Of a stretch of DNA of 64,000 nt, positions 22,681 to 34,389 are shown piece after piece. The position numbers were made by a program, and so were the translations under genes. The notes under the pieces were generated by a model. It was not told where the DNA came from. It saw nothing but the letters and a program-made list of their open reading frames with translations, and did not search any database. The stretch is from assembly GCA_019916065.1 (NCBI GenBank), contig CM034233.1, positions 47,632,141-47,696,140 on the forward strand, written 5' to 3'. Numbering within the stretch: position 1 is the first letter of the stretch; each line of letters starts with the position of its first letter. Origin of the DNA: Vitellaria paradoxa (taxonomy: Eukaryota > Streptophyta > Magnoliopsida > Ericales > Sapotaceae).

Positions 22681-22915
22681 TGGTATTAGAGCTTGGTTTG
22701 AGAAAACTCTCTTCCCTTTTACTTTTCAATCTCTTGTTATGCACTTCTCATACTAAGTGCATCGTCTGCCTCTCTACATGTAGTTCCTATTCTTTTCTTT
22801 CAATATGGTATTAGAGCTTGGTTTAAGAAAACTCTCTTCCCTTTTACTTTTCAATCTCTTGTTCTGTACTTCTCATACTAAGTGCATCGTCTGCCTCTCT
22901 ACATGTAGTTCCTAT
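22666..22915 (+). repeat. 125-bp tandem duplication spanning LTR end and primer binding site
   Basis: Unit 1 is 22666-22790 and unit 2 is 22791-22915, with only a few differences. Each begins TCTTTTCTTTCAATA (the LTR end), continues through TGGTATTAGAGC (primer binding site) and ends in CATGTAGTTCCTAT. The element therefore has two primer binding sites in tandem. Confidence 0.92.
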
Positions 22916-24211
22916 GCTCAGTGCATTGTTTGACTCCATATGTGAGCGTGGATTGCATGTGAGGAGGCATGTTGAAATATATCCCATATCAAAAAAATCA
23001 AGCTTTCAAATTGGTATAAGATTCAAATAGGCCTCTCTATTCACAGTCAATTGGTTTTGAGTTGGATGCTTTAAGGTATAGTATCTACTATCTTGATCCA
23101 ACCAATTTTTCCTCTACTCCCTTTTCATTTTTTTACTGCATCTATCTTTCTGTGTTAGTGGCATATTAACTTGGGTCATTCATCGATAGCCTGACTCAAG
23201 CTAGCGATTCCTAGTCTAGAGCCTATTTCGAGTCTTGAATGTGACGCTTGTTAACTTGACAAAAATTACCACCACAGTTCTTTTCCCAGTAGTATTAGTC
23301 ATGTGAGTTTAAACCATTTGATGTAGTCCATACGAACATATGAGGCCCTTCAAGAGCTTCTACTTTGTTAATCTTAATGAAAAATCTCTGAGCTGCCTAT
23401 TGTTGTCTTGCGCTTTTATAATGAAATTCTCACTCAATTTAGTAAACAAATCAAAATTTTTCATTTCGATAATCTCTCAAGAGTACACTAAGTCTATTAT
23501 GGATCAATTTTGGGGGTGTCTGGTAGGCAAAAGTTTCAAAAAGTACAACAAAAGTATAAAGATTTGATATAGCAGTGATATGTGATAAAATTTGATTGGA
23601 AGTAAGAACAAAAAGTTGGTAAAAATTGGTGGCTTTTGGCCAATCAAACACTCCCTTTGTGTTAAATGGGGCATCATTCATCAAACTACGTGTGTTCATA
23701 CATCTTAATAGAGTGTGTTGTTGAGCATAAGTGTCAACAAGTTGCAAATAAATATGAATGTCCCAAAACAGTATTGGAGAGTTGTTGCCTTAACTTCTTG
23801 CTATATTATTAACTGTGTCCCCTTTGTCGAGATTCTACTTATAATTGGTGGAGGATCCAAAAAATCGAATCGCAAAATTGTAAGATTTTACCCAATCCCT
23901 ATAACATGAAAATATAGTCTATTATGCCATAATTCTTTATTTAGAGCTATTTTTTTTCTTGATAATTAAAGAATTTTATTAAAAGGAGAGAGCAAAGGCA
24001 TGCATCAGGAAAATGCCATATGCAAAAACTTGCTTATTATCAACAAAACAAATTCTCAGCATAGTTCACAAAAGATTTTATACCTGACTCTATACTCCTT
24101 TTGCTCAACTACACAATTAAGACCTTTAAAGTATTTGATGTGATCTATGCAACTGACATTAAAATACTGATTTCATTTTATCTTAATCTTTTGTAGGAGT
24201 TGAAATTTATT

Positions 24212-27200
24212 TGTAATGCAATGTGATGGAGATGAATTTTCACATACAAAAAGTCAATATGTGTCTGTGTGGATTTATATATGTGGAAGAGAGTGACTGT
24301 ACAACTTACATTGGTGACAATTCAGGTTACCAAGTGTTTAGATATAATCTCTTTAATTATATAAATAATTAACATAATACATGTATTAATGCTACATTAA
24401 TACTCCCCCTCAAGCTGGAGCATATATATTATATGTTCTAAGTTTTTTACAAATATATCTCACTCTAGCTCCTCCTAAAGCTCTAGTGAACAAATCAACT
24501 ATCTCTAGACTTCACATGGCTTGTTTTGATGACATTTTGTAAAATCTTTTCTTTGACAAAGTGACGATCAATCTCCATATGTTTAGTTCGCTCATTAAAC
24601 ACTGGATTGGAAGTAATGTGGACAGCAGTTTGATTATCACAAAACAAGTCTATGGGCTGGGATCCAAGAACTCCTAATTTTGTCAACATATGACGTACCC
24701 AAAACAATTCACGAGAAGTGTGTGCTATAATCCTATATTCTGATTCTGCACTTGGTCTTGCTACCACTATTTGCTTTTTACTTTTCCGTAATACTAGGTT
24801 TCTTCCCACAAAAATACAGTACCCAGTGGTGGATTGTCTATCTGTTGGTGAACCAGTCCAATCTGCATTTGTATAACCTTGAATGAGTATATAACCATTA
24901 TCTCGATGCAACAAATCACATCCTGGTACACGTTTTAGATATATCAGAGTATGAATAATCGTATCCCAATGACTAGATCGAGGTGTATCAAGAAATTAAC
25001 TTACTACACTTGTAGCAAATGAGATATTTGACCGTGTGACTATCAGATAATTAAGCTTTCTAACTAATCTGCGATATCGACCAGGATCTTTCAATAGTTC
25101 TTTCTTATTTGCTAGAAGTCTTGTATTAGGATCCATTGGAGATCAAGAACGTATTCTCTCTGAGAAAGAACAATTCCCGCGTGTGATCTTGCAATGTCAA
25201 TGCCCAAGAAGTACTTTAGTGAATCCAAACCCTTGGTGCTGATCATTCTGTTTTCTATTGTCATTCTCATCAGGGCAGGCTTAGTTGCTAGTTTATGTTG
25301 ATCATTTTGGTTTAGCAACTATATCTTTCCCTGAGGAGAATGATAATAGAAAACCAAATGATCAACACTATAACGTATCAATCCAAATTTTGTCACTATA
25401 TCACTAAACTTGCCAAACCATGCGCGACAGGATTGTTTTAGGCCATTAATGCCTTTTTCAATTTGCAGACTAGTCCAGACTCCCCTTAAGCAATAAAACC
25501 AGGAGGTTGCTCTATATACACCTCTTTGGTAAGATAACTATTGAAAAAAGCATTTTTAACAATAAGTTGATGAAGAGACTGGTGAAAAGTGGTTGCAAGA
25601 AATGAAAAGACACACTGATGTGATCTTGGCCAGATGAGAGTCTCTGAAAAATCAAGACCATAGACTTGAGTGTATCTCTTGGCAACAAGCCTTGCTTTTA
25701 ACTGATCAACTGAACTATCAGGATGAACTTTAACATTATTCACCCAGCGACAACGAACTACTGACTTTCCAAGAGGAAGAATAACCAAATCCTATATATC
25801 ATTGGCTTAGAAGAGCTGACATTTCTTATTCCATGGCATTACGCCACCCAGAATGAGATAGTGTTTCATACATAGAGTTAGGAATATAAATAGTAGATAA
25901 GGAAGAAACAAAGGCATAATATGAAGGAGACAAAGCTTGATAGGAAACAAAGTTAGATACAGGATGGGAAGTACAAGCTCGTCTACTTTTCTGAAGAGTA
26001 ACTAGAAGATTAAGATCACGAAACTTTGGCTCGGGAGTAGGATCCGAAGAGAGGATAGGAGAAGATGGAGTGCTTGATCAAAGAGAGACTTTGTAACTGC
26101 CCGTCGTCTAGTATAAACTTGTAGATCAGGACGAGAAAGATGAAAAAGAAAAACTATAGGCAAAGGGAGACTCATTTACATCAGAATCAGAAGAATAATT
26201 GGAAAAGAAGGGGGTATTTTCAAAGAACGAAACATTAGCGCATATGAAATATCGATTGAGAGGACTATAATATTGATATCTTTTTTGTGCCCGGGAATAT
26301 TCCAAAATGACACATTTAAGGGCAAGAGGGTCAAGTTTATCAGTCCTACCTTCAAGTTGATAGACAAATACAACACACTCAAAAATTCGTGAAGGAAGAG
26401 GAAACAGCGGTGTCTAGGGAAACAACATAGAGTAAGGGAAACAATCCTTCAGAATAGAAGACGGCATTCTATTGATTAAGTAACATGCTGTGAGAATAGC
26501 ATCCCTCCAAAAGGTCTTTGGAACCTTCATGTGAAACATCAAACAACGAGCTATTTCAACCAAATGTAAATTTTTCCTCTCAGCATATCCATTCCGTTAT
26601 GGAGTGTAAGGACAAGATGACTGATGAAGCATGCCAAGAGATGTCATAAAAGCGGTGAAAGGCTTAGAAAAGTATTCTTTGGCATTATCAGTACGAAGAA
26701 ACTTAATAGACATATCAAATTGAGTTTTTATTTCAAGACAAAAGGATTGAAAGATAGACAATAATTCAGAACGATCATTCCTTAAATAAACCCATGTAAG
26801 TCTTGAAAAATTATCAATAAATGTAACAAAGTACTTAAACCTTAACTTTGACATAACTCGACTAGGTTCCTATACATCAGATTGAACTAAATGAAAATGA
26901 CTCAAGGACCTGTTATTAACTCTAGGACTGAAGGAAGTATAGTGTTGCTTTCTTAATTGACAAGACTCGCAATCTAAGGACTGTAGTTGACTCAAATTTG
27001 GAATCATAAATTTCAACCTTTTAAAAGATGGATGACCTAAACGGTAATGAATTTCAAGCGGAGAGGCTGCTATAGAACAAGTGATAGATGAAGAGGCAGA
27101 TGAACCAGTCGGATGGTGGAGTCCTTGAGCTTTATACCCTTCTCTAATCTTTTTCCTTGTCTTCAAATCCTGAATAATCACAGAATTAGGAAAGAAAGTC

Positions 27201-29099
27201 ATTAAGCAATTCAATTGCCCAGTGAGTTTACTGATAGATAGAAGATTGAAAGACAAGGATAGAACATACAACACTGAAAATAAGGACAAATTAGATGATG
27301 AACAAATTTTATTGACACCTTTTACTGGATTGGATGAATCATTAGCTGTAGTGACATGGAGATGGGAGAGCACTGAATATTAGAAAACAATGAAGGGGTA
27401 CCAAACATATGGTTTGAAGTGCCAAAATCAATCACCCAAGATGTATGTGAAGAGGTGGACATACAAGTAGTAAGATTACCTCGATGGGCTAAAGAAACTT
27501 TTGGAAGAGATGCCTGATGAGTCGTTAATACTAGAGAAATTTGGCATATTCTTCTTCTGAGAGAGTCACAGATAATGATTAACTTGTACTAAGTTTATCT
27601 GAGGAGACAGGAGCATCAGATGAAACTACATGAACCATGTGGGCTGGCTTTCCATGGAGATCCCAACAATTTTTTCTAATGTGTCCAACACGGTCACAAT
27701 TAGTGCATTTAGGTCTAGTACCATAACTTCCACGACCACGACCACGACCTCGACCTCAATGACCACGTTCACCACACTGTGACGGGAGTGGATAAACTAG
27801 CCTTTTATTGTCTAAGGAAGTTTGACTGATTAGGGCAGAATGTGCAGAATTTGAAGTGGTGGATGATTCCTTAGACGCAACTCTCGTAACCCTGTAATAG
27901 GTTTCTGCAAACAAGAGAAGAGTGGCTCCACTGAGAATCTGGGCTTTGACCGGCTCAAATTCAGAATCTAAGCCAGGAAGGAAAGGAAGCACCCCCATTT
28001 GTTCTCTTTGTTTCTGCATAACATTGATATCTGTCGACAATGGTTGCAACGAGTTCAATTCCTCATGTACACGCTTAAGAAAAGTAAAGTACTCAGTAAT
28101 TGCCCTGCTGGATTGTTAGAATTGAAAAAATTCCAGTGATAGTTCGTGCATTCGAGTGAGATCACTGGAGAACAGTAGACGAATATATTCCTATTTATCC
28201 TTACACTTGTCAAGATGAGTACACTTGTCAGCGATATTGGTTTCCATGGAATTTCATAACAAACTAGTAAGGTAAGCATCTTCTTGGACCCAAATGTCAA
28301 ATATAGGATCATCTTTAGGAGGTGTAGATTCAGTTAAATGCTTTTGTTTACTGTACCCAGTTAATGCAATCTTAATGGCTTTAGACCACTGAATGTAGTT
28401 CGTTCAATTCAACTTTCGGGTTGTTAGTTGTTGTGGCATAGGAACAGAACCACCCATTATCTTTAGGTCAAAAGGCGACTCAACAACCATTTAGGGTCAG
28501 CAACAGTAGCTTGAACAGTGACAGAGTAAATCAGTAGATGAACAGTGACAAACAAGGAGAGGAATCAAACGAAGTTGTTCAATCGCCGAACTAATCACAC
28601 TTGTAGAGTTGCCAAAAGAAGAAGAATAATCGGCAAAGAAGGCCGAAGGTCAGATGACAAGGCATGCGCCACCAAGTGTGGCTTTAGTATCGGCGCATGA
28701 GGCCCATGCGCAGTCCTGTACGATGGTTGGCTCCCTCTGACGATCTTACAGGGCACTGTAGGAAGCTGAACCAGCAAAGGGTTGGTGACCTTTGGTTTGA
28801 AGGAGACGATGAACCTTGTTTTGACATTGATGTTGAACAAGGTTGATAAACAGTGACTTACTGTTTTGCTCAATCACACACACGAACTATTCACGCTCTA
28901 ATTCCATGTAATATAATGTGATTGAGATGAATTTTCACACACAGAAAATTAGTGCGTGTGTGTGTGTGGATTTTTATGCATGGAAGAGGATGACTGTACA
29001 ACTTACATTGGTGACTATTGGGGTTACCAAGTGTCTCGATACAATCTCTTTAATTATGTACATAATTAACATACTGCATATATTAATGTTACATAAACA
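24212..29099 (-). mobile_element. Copia LTR retrotransposon (inner), antisense to the gene
   Basis: LTRs at about 24212-24402 and 28907-29099 both start TGTAAT on the plus strand and share ATGAATTTTCACA and CTGTACAACTTACATTGGTG. On the minus strand the primer binding site TGGAATTAGAGC (28895-28906) abuts the right LTR, and the polypurine tract TTGAGGGGGAG (24403-24413) precedes the left LTR. Flanking pentamers TTATT (24207-24211) and GTATT (29100-29104) match at four of five. The internal region keeps gag, zinc knuckle, integrase, RT and RNase H in Copia order but with many stops. It is inserted in the outer Copia and so is younger, yet it is already dead. Confidence 0.92.
24495..28600 (-). 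pseudogene. Copia gag-pol polyprotein, broken
   Basis: Read on the minus strand. Gag covers about 28600-27756 with breaks. A CCHC knuckle follows at about 27707-27666 (C-T-N-C-DRVG-H-IRKN-C). The GAG-pre-integrase motif is LGHPSFKRLKF with CESCQLRKQH (26870-27373), and the integrase core is at 26597-26854 (TFIDNFSRLTWVY, FLRTDNAKEYF). The RT N-part is at 25486-25788 (KARLVAKRYTQVYGLDFSET, VKNAFFNSYLTKEVYIEQPP) and its later part at 25112-25318 (LKYFLGIDIARSH). RNase H is at 24495-24914 (YTNADWTGSPTDRQSTTGYC, ending near HMEIDRHFVKEKI). Stops and frameshifts separate these blocks. All belong to the inner Copia element, not to host genes. Confidence 0.9.
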
Positions 29100-29625
29100 G
29101 TATTTGTAATATTTTATTATAGGTCTCTTGGTTTCCGTCTTAGCTACTAAAAAATTTAATTTGTGGTAGTCAATTTTGTGGAACAATGCACATGATTCTC
29201 AATTAGTATAGCATAGAAAATAATAGTGTTATAGAATTAAAAAAAAAATCTACAAATAAAAAATAATAAGTGAAATAGTTGTGGCCTATCATTTAAAAAA
29301 AAAAAAAAAGAAAAAACATAAAAGTCTATTTTATTTGACAAAATTACGCAAAAATCTCTTAATTTTTAAAATTGATAAAATCGCCTTAAAATCGAGATTT
29401 TACCTATTTTACTCTTATTAAGATTTTACATAAGATTAAACAAGTTTTCTCGCTTTAACATCATAAAAGTGCAAGATTTTAATATTTAAATCGAGATTTT
29501 AACAACATTGGTACTTAGACTCGCATTTGGATGATATCGTCACCAAACCCTTGGCTCAAGCTTCCTTTCAATAACTATCTACTATGCTGGCCTATTTGAT
29601 CTTTGTGCTTTAGCTCGAAGCTGAG

Positions 29626-29822
29626 TGTTAGAATTTCTAGAATATTCTAGAATTTATGCTATGACAATTAACAGTGTGAATGAGGGATTTTTTCCTTTCC
29701 TGTGTTGATTTGGTGACTGACTGTATTTCCTTATTCATTGTAATCCATTATTTTTTACATACATTTTTAAGAAGGAAGGGGAAATTAATCTCTTCTAATC
29801 CCTCCATTCTTTTCTTTCAATA
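29626..29822 (+). repeat. 3' LTR of the outer Copia element
   Basis: 197 bp copy of 22486-22680, followed directly by the target duplication GCAAT. It ends 129 bp before the acceptor of the last RING-CH exon and is in the sense orientation, so any residual promoter or poly(A) activity would act on that exon or on the intron. Confidence 0.9.
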
Positions 29823-29951
29823 GCAATCATGGACTTGGTTTTCTTCACTTCTACTTCGTTTGAGGTGTGGTTTTGTGTGATAAAATAGGAATATGTTTTC
29901 TCTACACGGATAAATGATTGATATTTATGTTTTTGCTCTTGAAACCTGCAG

Positions 29952-30068
29952 TTTGTGCTAACTAGAATCAAGTATGGACCTGCACGCTACTGGGCTATCT
30001 TATTTGTCTTTTGGTTTCTTGTGTTCGGCATATGGGCTTCAAGAACACATGGTGCTCATACCACGTGA
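29952..30068 (+). CDS. RING-CH (RINGv) membrane E3 ubiquitin ligase, exon 3 and stop
   Basis: Acceptor AACCTGCAG/TTTGTG. The exon opens in phase 0 with FVLTRIKYGPARYWAILF, completes the second helix, and supplies the third membrane helix (about protein residues 338-355, with Trp and Phe rich WAILFVFWFLVFGIW). It ends SRTHGAHTT and a TGA at 30066-30068. The exon lies only 129 bp downstream of the right LTR of the sense-oriented Copia element that fills intron 2, so intron recognition works across a transposon edge. The product has a cytosolic RING-CH domain and a three-helix membrane anchor. No poly(A) signal is assigned; the 3' UTR should lie in the few hundred bases after 30068. Confidence 0.9.
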   Translation, partial: FVLTRIKYGPARYWAILFVFWFLVFGIWASRTHGAHTT

Positions 30069-30998
30069 ATCAAATGGTATATTTTTTTATGCACAAAAAT
30101 CAGCTTCTTCCTTGTCCAATATTAAACTTAGTGGGGTGCTTGCCGTATATATATACATTGAGTAACATTTTGTTATAAATCTATGAATAGGATCCATATG
30201 CTGTGCCTTCTCTTAGTTTATATTTGTAAAATGAGCTCTTGATGCACCATAAACTCTTGGTATAGAGTCCATTTTATTGTGATTTGGACGGACTTCCCTC
30301 CTGAGCATAATATTATTTTTTTTGAGAAGTCTTTGTTGTGTTGTTCTCAAGTCCTTATATTTTGTTCTTGTGACATGATTATTGTTTCCTGTGGATTTAT
30401 ATTTTGGTCTATTTCATGATTAGAGAAAGGGAAAGAACAAAACTGATAAACTCAGGAAAACTTCTGCAGTGTAATTGAGCAAATAATGTTTCTTGCAATC
30501 TTTGCTTTTGGTTATGTTTTACTTTCACCAATAATATGTAAATTTTATAATAACCTTCATGGCAAATGACTTTGGATGATTTTTAATTTATTGCCGCTCT
30601 GCTAACAACTTAGGTAGTACGGACAAGTTGACTTCCTCATGCTTGTCAGCCCTTTTGGCTTTGAAATTGTCTCTGAATATGATGCACTTTTTAAACTAAA
30701 TGACAGTGAATTTGCTAGACAAAAGACATGAATATATGTTTGGCCTTCAAGTAGCTTCCCATGGACTACATTGCTAGCTGCTGTTGCTTTTTTTTTTTTC
30801 ATTTATTTATTTTAATGGCATTGTTGTGTAGGGTTAAGTAATATGGAATAATGCAAGATGTGATGGCGGTGGCATTGGCATTGGGTTTCATTTATTTTTT
30901 CACTACATGGGCAGATTAAATTTGGTATGCTAGGGTTGGTTTGATGGGTTCTTCGCTTGGGTAATGCTCTAGCTATCTATCTGCCTGGTGCTGGATAA
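30069..30998 (+). other. 3' UTR and downstream flank of the RING-CH gene
   Basis: No coding sequence or recognised repeat. The 3' UTR should lie within the first few hundred bases, but no single poly(A) signal stands out. The remainder looks like unique intergenic DNA up to the LTR element at 30999. Confidence 0.4.
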
Positions 30999-33249
30999 TG
31001 TTGAGATCCGAAGTCTTGGTGTTTGGCAAGTGATAAAGTGAAGGAAAATAGGAGTAAATAAAGAAACTATGAAAGAAATTGAACCAATTCCAAGGATGGT
31101 TCTATCCAACCTCCCCAGAGAGAAAATTCTCAGATTAATAAAATGCTGATTGATAAACTCTTCATTTACCAGTCTTTTTATATCCGTCATTGCAATGAAG
31201 TAACTACTTTTCTGACTCACTAATTCTTATTTTTTTTCCCAGGTGGTAATATGGAAAATTATGTTACTTTTGGTTCATAACAACTCCCACCCATTTTACA
31301 TATGCTATTGAACCCCTCACCTTGCATTCATTTGGCACTGCTCTCTCTCTCTCTCTCTCTCTCTCTGCCAAGTGGCAATGCATCATTATAAAACGAAGCT
31401 TCCCATCCCCTGGGAAATTTGTAAAGATGCTGTAGTGATATCATCCCTTGAATTTCTGGTAACTTCGTTTCCATTGTCAGTCACTGGAGCATCATTTGAA
31501 CGAAGGAACAACTTTGGAATGGTGAAGCTTATATAGCTTTAGGCTCTTCTATGGATTCAGTGACCGAATTGTGAAATGCATAAAGAGAAGTCATGGTAAT
31601 TTATTTCTAAGCGATCCTCTCCCAAGTTGTAACTTTTTGAGTCGTACGCTCATGCAACTTGATTTTTGCTCGTTGTTCATCAGTTGTGGATGCTTTTAAA
31701 GCATCAGTGTCCATTTTAACTCAGGTACTTGCTGCATTGTTGACTAGGATGTGGAGGTGGTTTCCAAATTGGTTCTTGATAAAAATCAGCAAAGGAAGCA
31801 ACACTAGAGGAATCTATATAACCTCTTCTTAAAACCCATTTTGAGCGTAACCAGAGATGACATTCCTTTGTGACATTTAGGGTGCGTTCGAAGTGCAAAA
31901 AATCTCCAAAAATTTTTAACTTTTTTCACACCAAAAATCTTCAATTTTCACTGATTTTCTGCAATCTTTACCAAATTTCTCTAGCTTTTTCACACTTTTT
32001 GAAGAACACAAAACACTCAACAATTCAGAATTTATGTATTTTTTTTTGGCCAAAATTTGGTGCTCCAAACACCACCTAAATCAATCAGTTGATATGCTTT
32101 AACTTTTATCGAATTCAACCTGCAACACTTTTATCAGACATTTTCATCATTCCTCTGATAAAAGTACGTAGCTATGAGGTGGGAACCCAAGATTTTTGCA
32201 CGCTTTCATGGCTTGCTCAAAAAAGTTTAGTGGGTATTTTTGGGGAAAATGAATTGAGGGCCAACTCGAGGTCGAAGTGTGATTTTGGAAAGTCACCGGG
32301 CATGTGGGGGAGCTAGTTCACGACTACTTCTCATCAAGGAGGTGGTTCTGGATATATATGTTGGGTTGTTAAGCCGAGAGGTATTTACGGGAATGTCTGT
32401 CCTTGCAGGGCTGAAAGGAGAGTCCAGTGGATTTATCTTGACGGTGAGGGTCTTGACGAAGATTTGCAAACCGCTCCTCAAACGGAGCACCTAGTAGTAG
32501 TTTTAAAGCAGTTAACTTGATGTCAGAGATGGAGATTTTGATAGTTAGCTCGCAATGGCTTTCCTGAAATCTGGCAAAGTCACTGGAATTCCACACCTTC
32601 AAGAACCGCATCGCAGCTTTTGCGATTCAGAAACCACTGTCTGCAGTGGCGTTGAGGAGTGGTGAATCGGTTGGGTCCTCTCCCGTCTTTGTTGGTTCTT
32701 CTCTCTCTCTCTCTCTCTCTTTAAAGAGCTGATTATTTGGTCTTCTTTTTCAACCATGTTACCCCTTTTAGTACATATATCTGAGCTTGATGACACATTT
32801 CTTTGTACTTCTGATCCCATTTTTTCTGTTACGCACTTCCCATAACCTATCTCATGAAAGATTCCATGATCTGGCTCATTGGTTCTTGGATTTGCAAAAA
32901 ACTGCTAATAAGATAATCCATCCTGATCCAAGGTTGAAGAGCAAAGCTCTACCATTATAAGAGCAAGGCTCCGATATCAATTGTTTGTGACCTCAAATCG
33001 TGGTGTTTGGCGAGTGAGAAAGTTAAGGAAAAATAGGGAAAAAATGAAACAACAAATTGATATGGATGGCTCCAACCTCCCAAGGGCGGATTCTTATATA
33101 ACAAAATGCTCATATCAACCCAACTCTTCATTTACCAATATTTTTATATCCCTCGATGCAATTGGAGTAACTACTTTTCTTACTAATTAATTTTTATTTT
33201 TTCCCAGATGGTAATATGAAAGATTATGCTACTTTTGAGTCCATAACTA
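30999..33249 (-). mobile_element. Small non-autonomous LTR element (TRIM/LARD-like)
   Basis: LTRs at 30999-31282 and 32982-33249 share GGTGTTTGGC, AAAATGCT and CTTCATTTACCA blocks and end in CATAACA or CATAACTA. On the minus strand TTGATATCGGAGCC (32968-32981) is a decayed initiator tRNA-Met primer site beside the right LTR, and ATGGGTGGGAGT (31283-31294) is the polypurine tract before the left LTR. The 1.7-kb interior has only short ORFs that I do not recognise, so it is non-autonomous. A (CT)13 tract lies at 31341-31366 inside it. No matching 5-bp target duplication was found at these ends (GATAA on the left, TGTTG on the right). Confidence 0.75.
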
Positions 33250-33252
33250 TGT

Positions 33253-33455
33253 TGTTGAGACCCCAAATCTTGGTGTTTGGCAAGTGAGAATTAGAAGAAA
33301 AATAGGACAGTGAAAAAAATTACGAAATAAATTAAACCAAATTTGAGGATGGCTTTAACCTTCCAATAGAGAAAATTCTCATATTAATAAAATGCTCATT
33401 GATGCCTAATTCTTCATTTATCAATCTTTTTATATCCCTTATTATAATGGAAGTA

Positions 33456-33486
<31 letters not shown>

Positions 33487-33510
33487 AACTCGGTCCTTAT
33501 TTTTCCTTGA
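33253..33510 (-). repeat. Third, truncated LTR of the same small family
   Basis: Starts TGTTGAGACCCCAAATCTTGG three bases after the right LTR of the element at 30999-33249 and aligns with both LTRs up to GGAAGTAACT, where it runs into a (CT)n tract (about 33458-33485) and then diverges. Three LTRs in a row suggest LTR recombination or insertion of one element beside another. Confidence 0.7.
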
Positions 33511-34222
33511 GGCTACATTTGTTTTGGGGGATTGGATAATGAGGAATAAGTAATACTATGGTATAATATATGTGATTGGATATAACATGCGATTAATTTT
33601 TTGTGGAATTTTTTTTGATATTTGATTGGTAGGATATAAAGTGGGATAAAAGATATGATTTGACATGTGATGTGGCAAAATAATTTTGAGCTTTTAGATC
33701 TTGGCGAGAAATAAATTCAAAGGTAAAGTATAAATAATACTACACCCCCTCTCCTCTCGGATTTTTTATCTGCCCATTCAATGGATATACAGTCCGGAAC
33801 GGACATTATGTCTAGCAAAAAATTTACAAATCAAATCTTACTTTTATGGACCCACGGACAACATTTCCTTGTCCAATGTTTAGTTCGGCAAATAAACGTG
33901 GCATGAGTGTACTTTGGGCCCATAACAAATAATTTGCTTAGTAACGGGATGGCCTCAGAATGGGTTTAGAAATGATTTAATTATTCGTTACTGGGGGTGG
34001 CAATTTTAATCCAACCTGTTTCGATTCGATAAATACATATATTTTTAAATTTTATGGGCAATGGAGCAGATTAGGTATAGTAACTCAAAATTTTTTAATT
34101 TTAAAATATGTTATTTTAATATATATATTATTTTATAAAAAAAATAAGTTAATTTAGTCAAAATTGGCTTAAGCATTCCAGAGCCTTCTTCTGCTTTTGT
34201 TTTTACTTGGGCACCAAGTTGG

Positions 34223-34225
<3 letters not shown>
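33511..34225. other. Repeat-like AT-rich DNA, no gene
   Basis: The segment from CTACATTTGTTTTGGGGGAT to about 33665 resembles plant MITE-type sequence, but I could not pair its ends. Nothing coding is visible. Confidence 0.3.
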
Positions 34226-34226
<1 letters not shown>

Positions 34227-34269
<43 letters not shown>

Positions 34270-34353
34270 TATATACATATATACGTATGATTGTGGTTAA
34301 AGTTGGAGTGAGATATATACATATATACGTATGATTGTGGTTAAAGTTGGAGT
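34227..34353. repeat. Microsatellite (TG)n(AG)n and 44-bp tandem duplication
   Basis: A TG run (34227-34256) passes into an AG run (34257-34269). It is followed by two identical 44-bp units, 34266-34309 and 34310-34353, each starting GAGATATATACATATATACG. The second unit begins exactly where the first ends, a clean tandem duplication likely from replication slippage. Confidence 0.9.
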
Positions 34354-34389
34354 TGTCCAAGAAAGAGATAGGGTAATATATATATATAT

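Larger units (their letters stand above)
22486..29822 (+). mobile_element. Old Copia LTR retrotransposon (outer), sense to the gene
   Basis: LTRs at 22486-22680 and 29626-29822 both start TGTTAGAATTTCT and end TTTCTTTCAATA, with a perfect 5-bp duplication GCAAT (22481-22485 and 29823-29827). A primer binding site (TGGTATTAGAGC) follows the left LTR, and a decayed purine tract (GCTCGAAGCTGAG) precedes the right one. Eroded coding traces in the plus orientation are an integrase piece near 23655-23835 (MNVPKQYWRVVALTSCYIIN, before it a degraded HQ..CVHT-type block) and the RNase H tail near 29520 (DDIVTKPLAQASF). It was interrupted by the inner Copia at 24212-29099, which explains its apparent length of 7.3 kb. 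Confidence 0.92.
21847..29951 (+). other. Intron 2 of the RING-CH gene, 8.1 kb, mostly Copia sequence
   Basis: Runs from GTAAGT to CTGCAG. Only about 630 bp on the left (21847-22480) and 124 bp on the right (29828-29951) lie outside the Copia elements. The left part shows no gene or clear repeat. Everything between is the nested pair of Copia elements described separately. Confidence 0.85.

Noticed and set aside
22481..29827. Single very long Copia element of 7.3 kb
   Set aside because: A second complete LTR pair with its own primer site and polypurine tract lies inside in the opposite orientation, so there are two elements.
32279..32611. Overlapping short ORFs inside the small LTR element
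   Set aside because: No recognised domain; frames on both strands overlap, as expected by chance.
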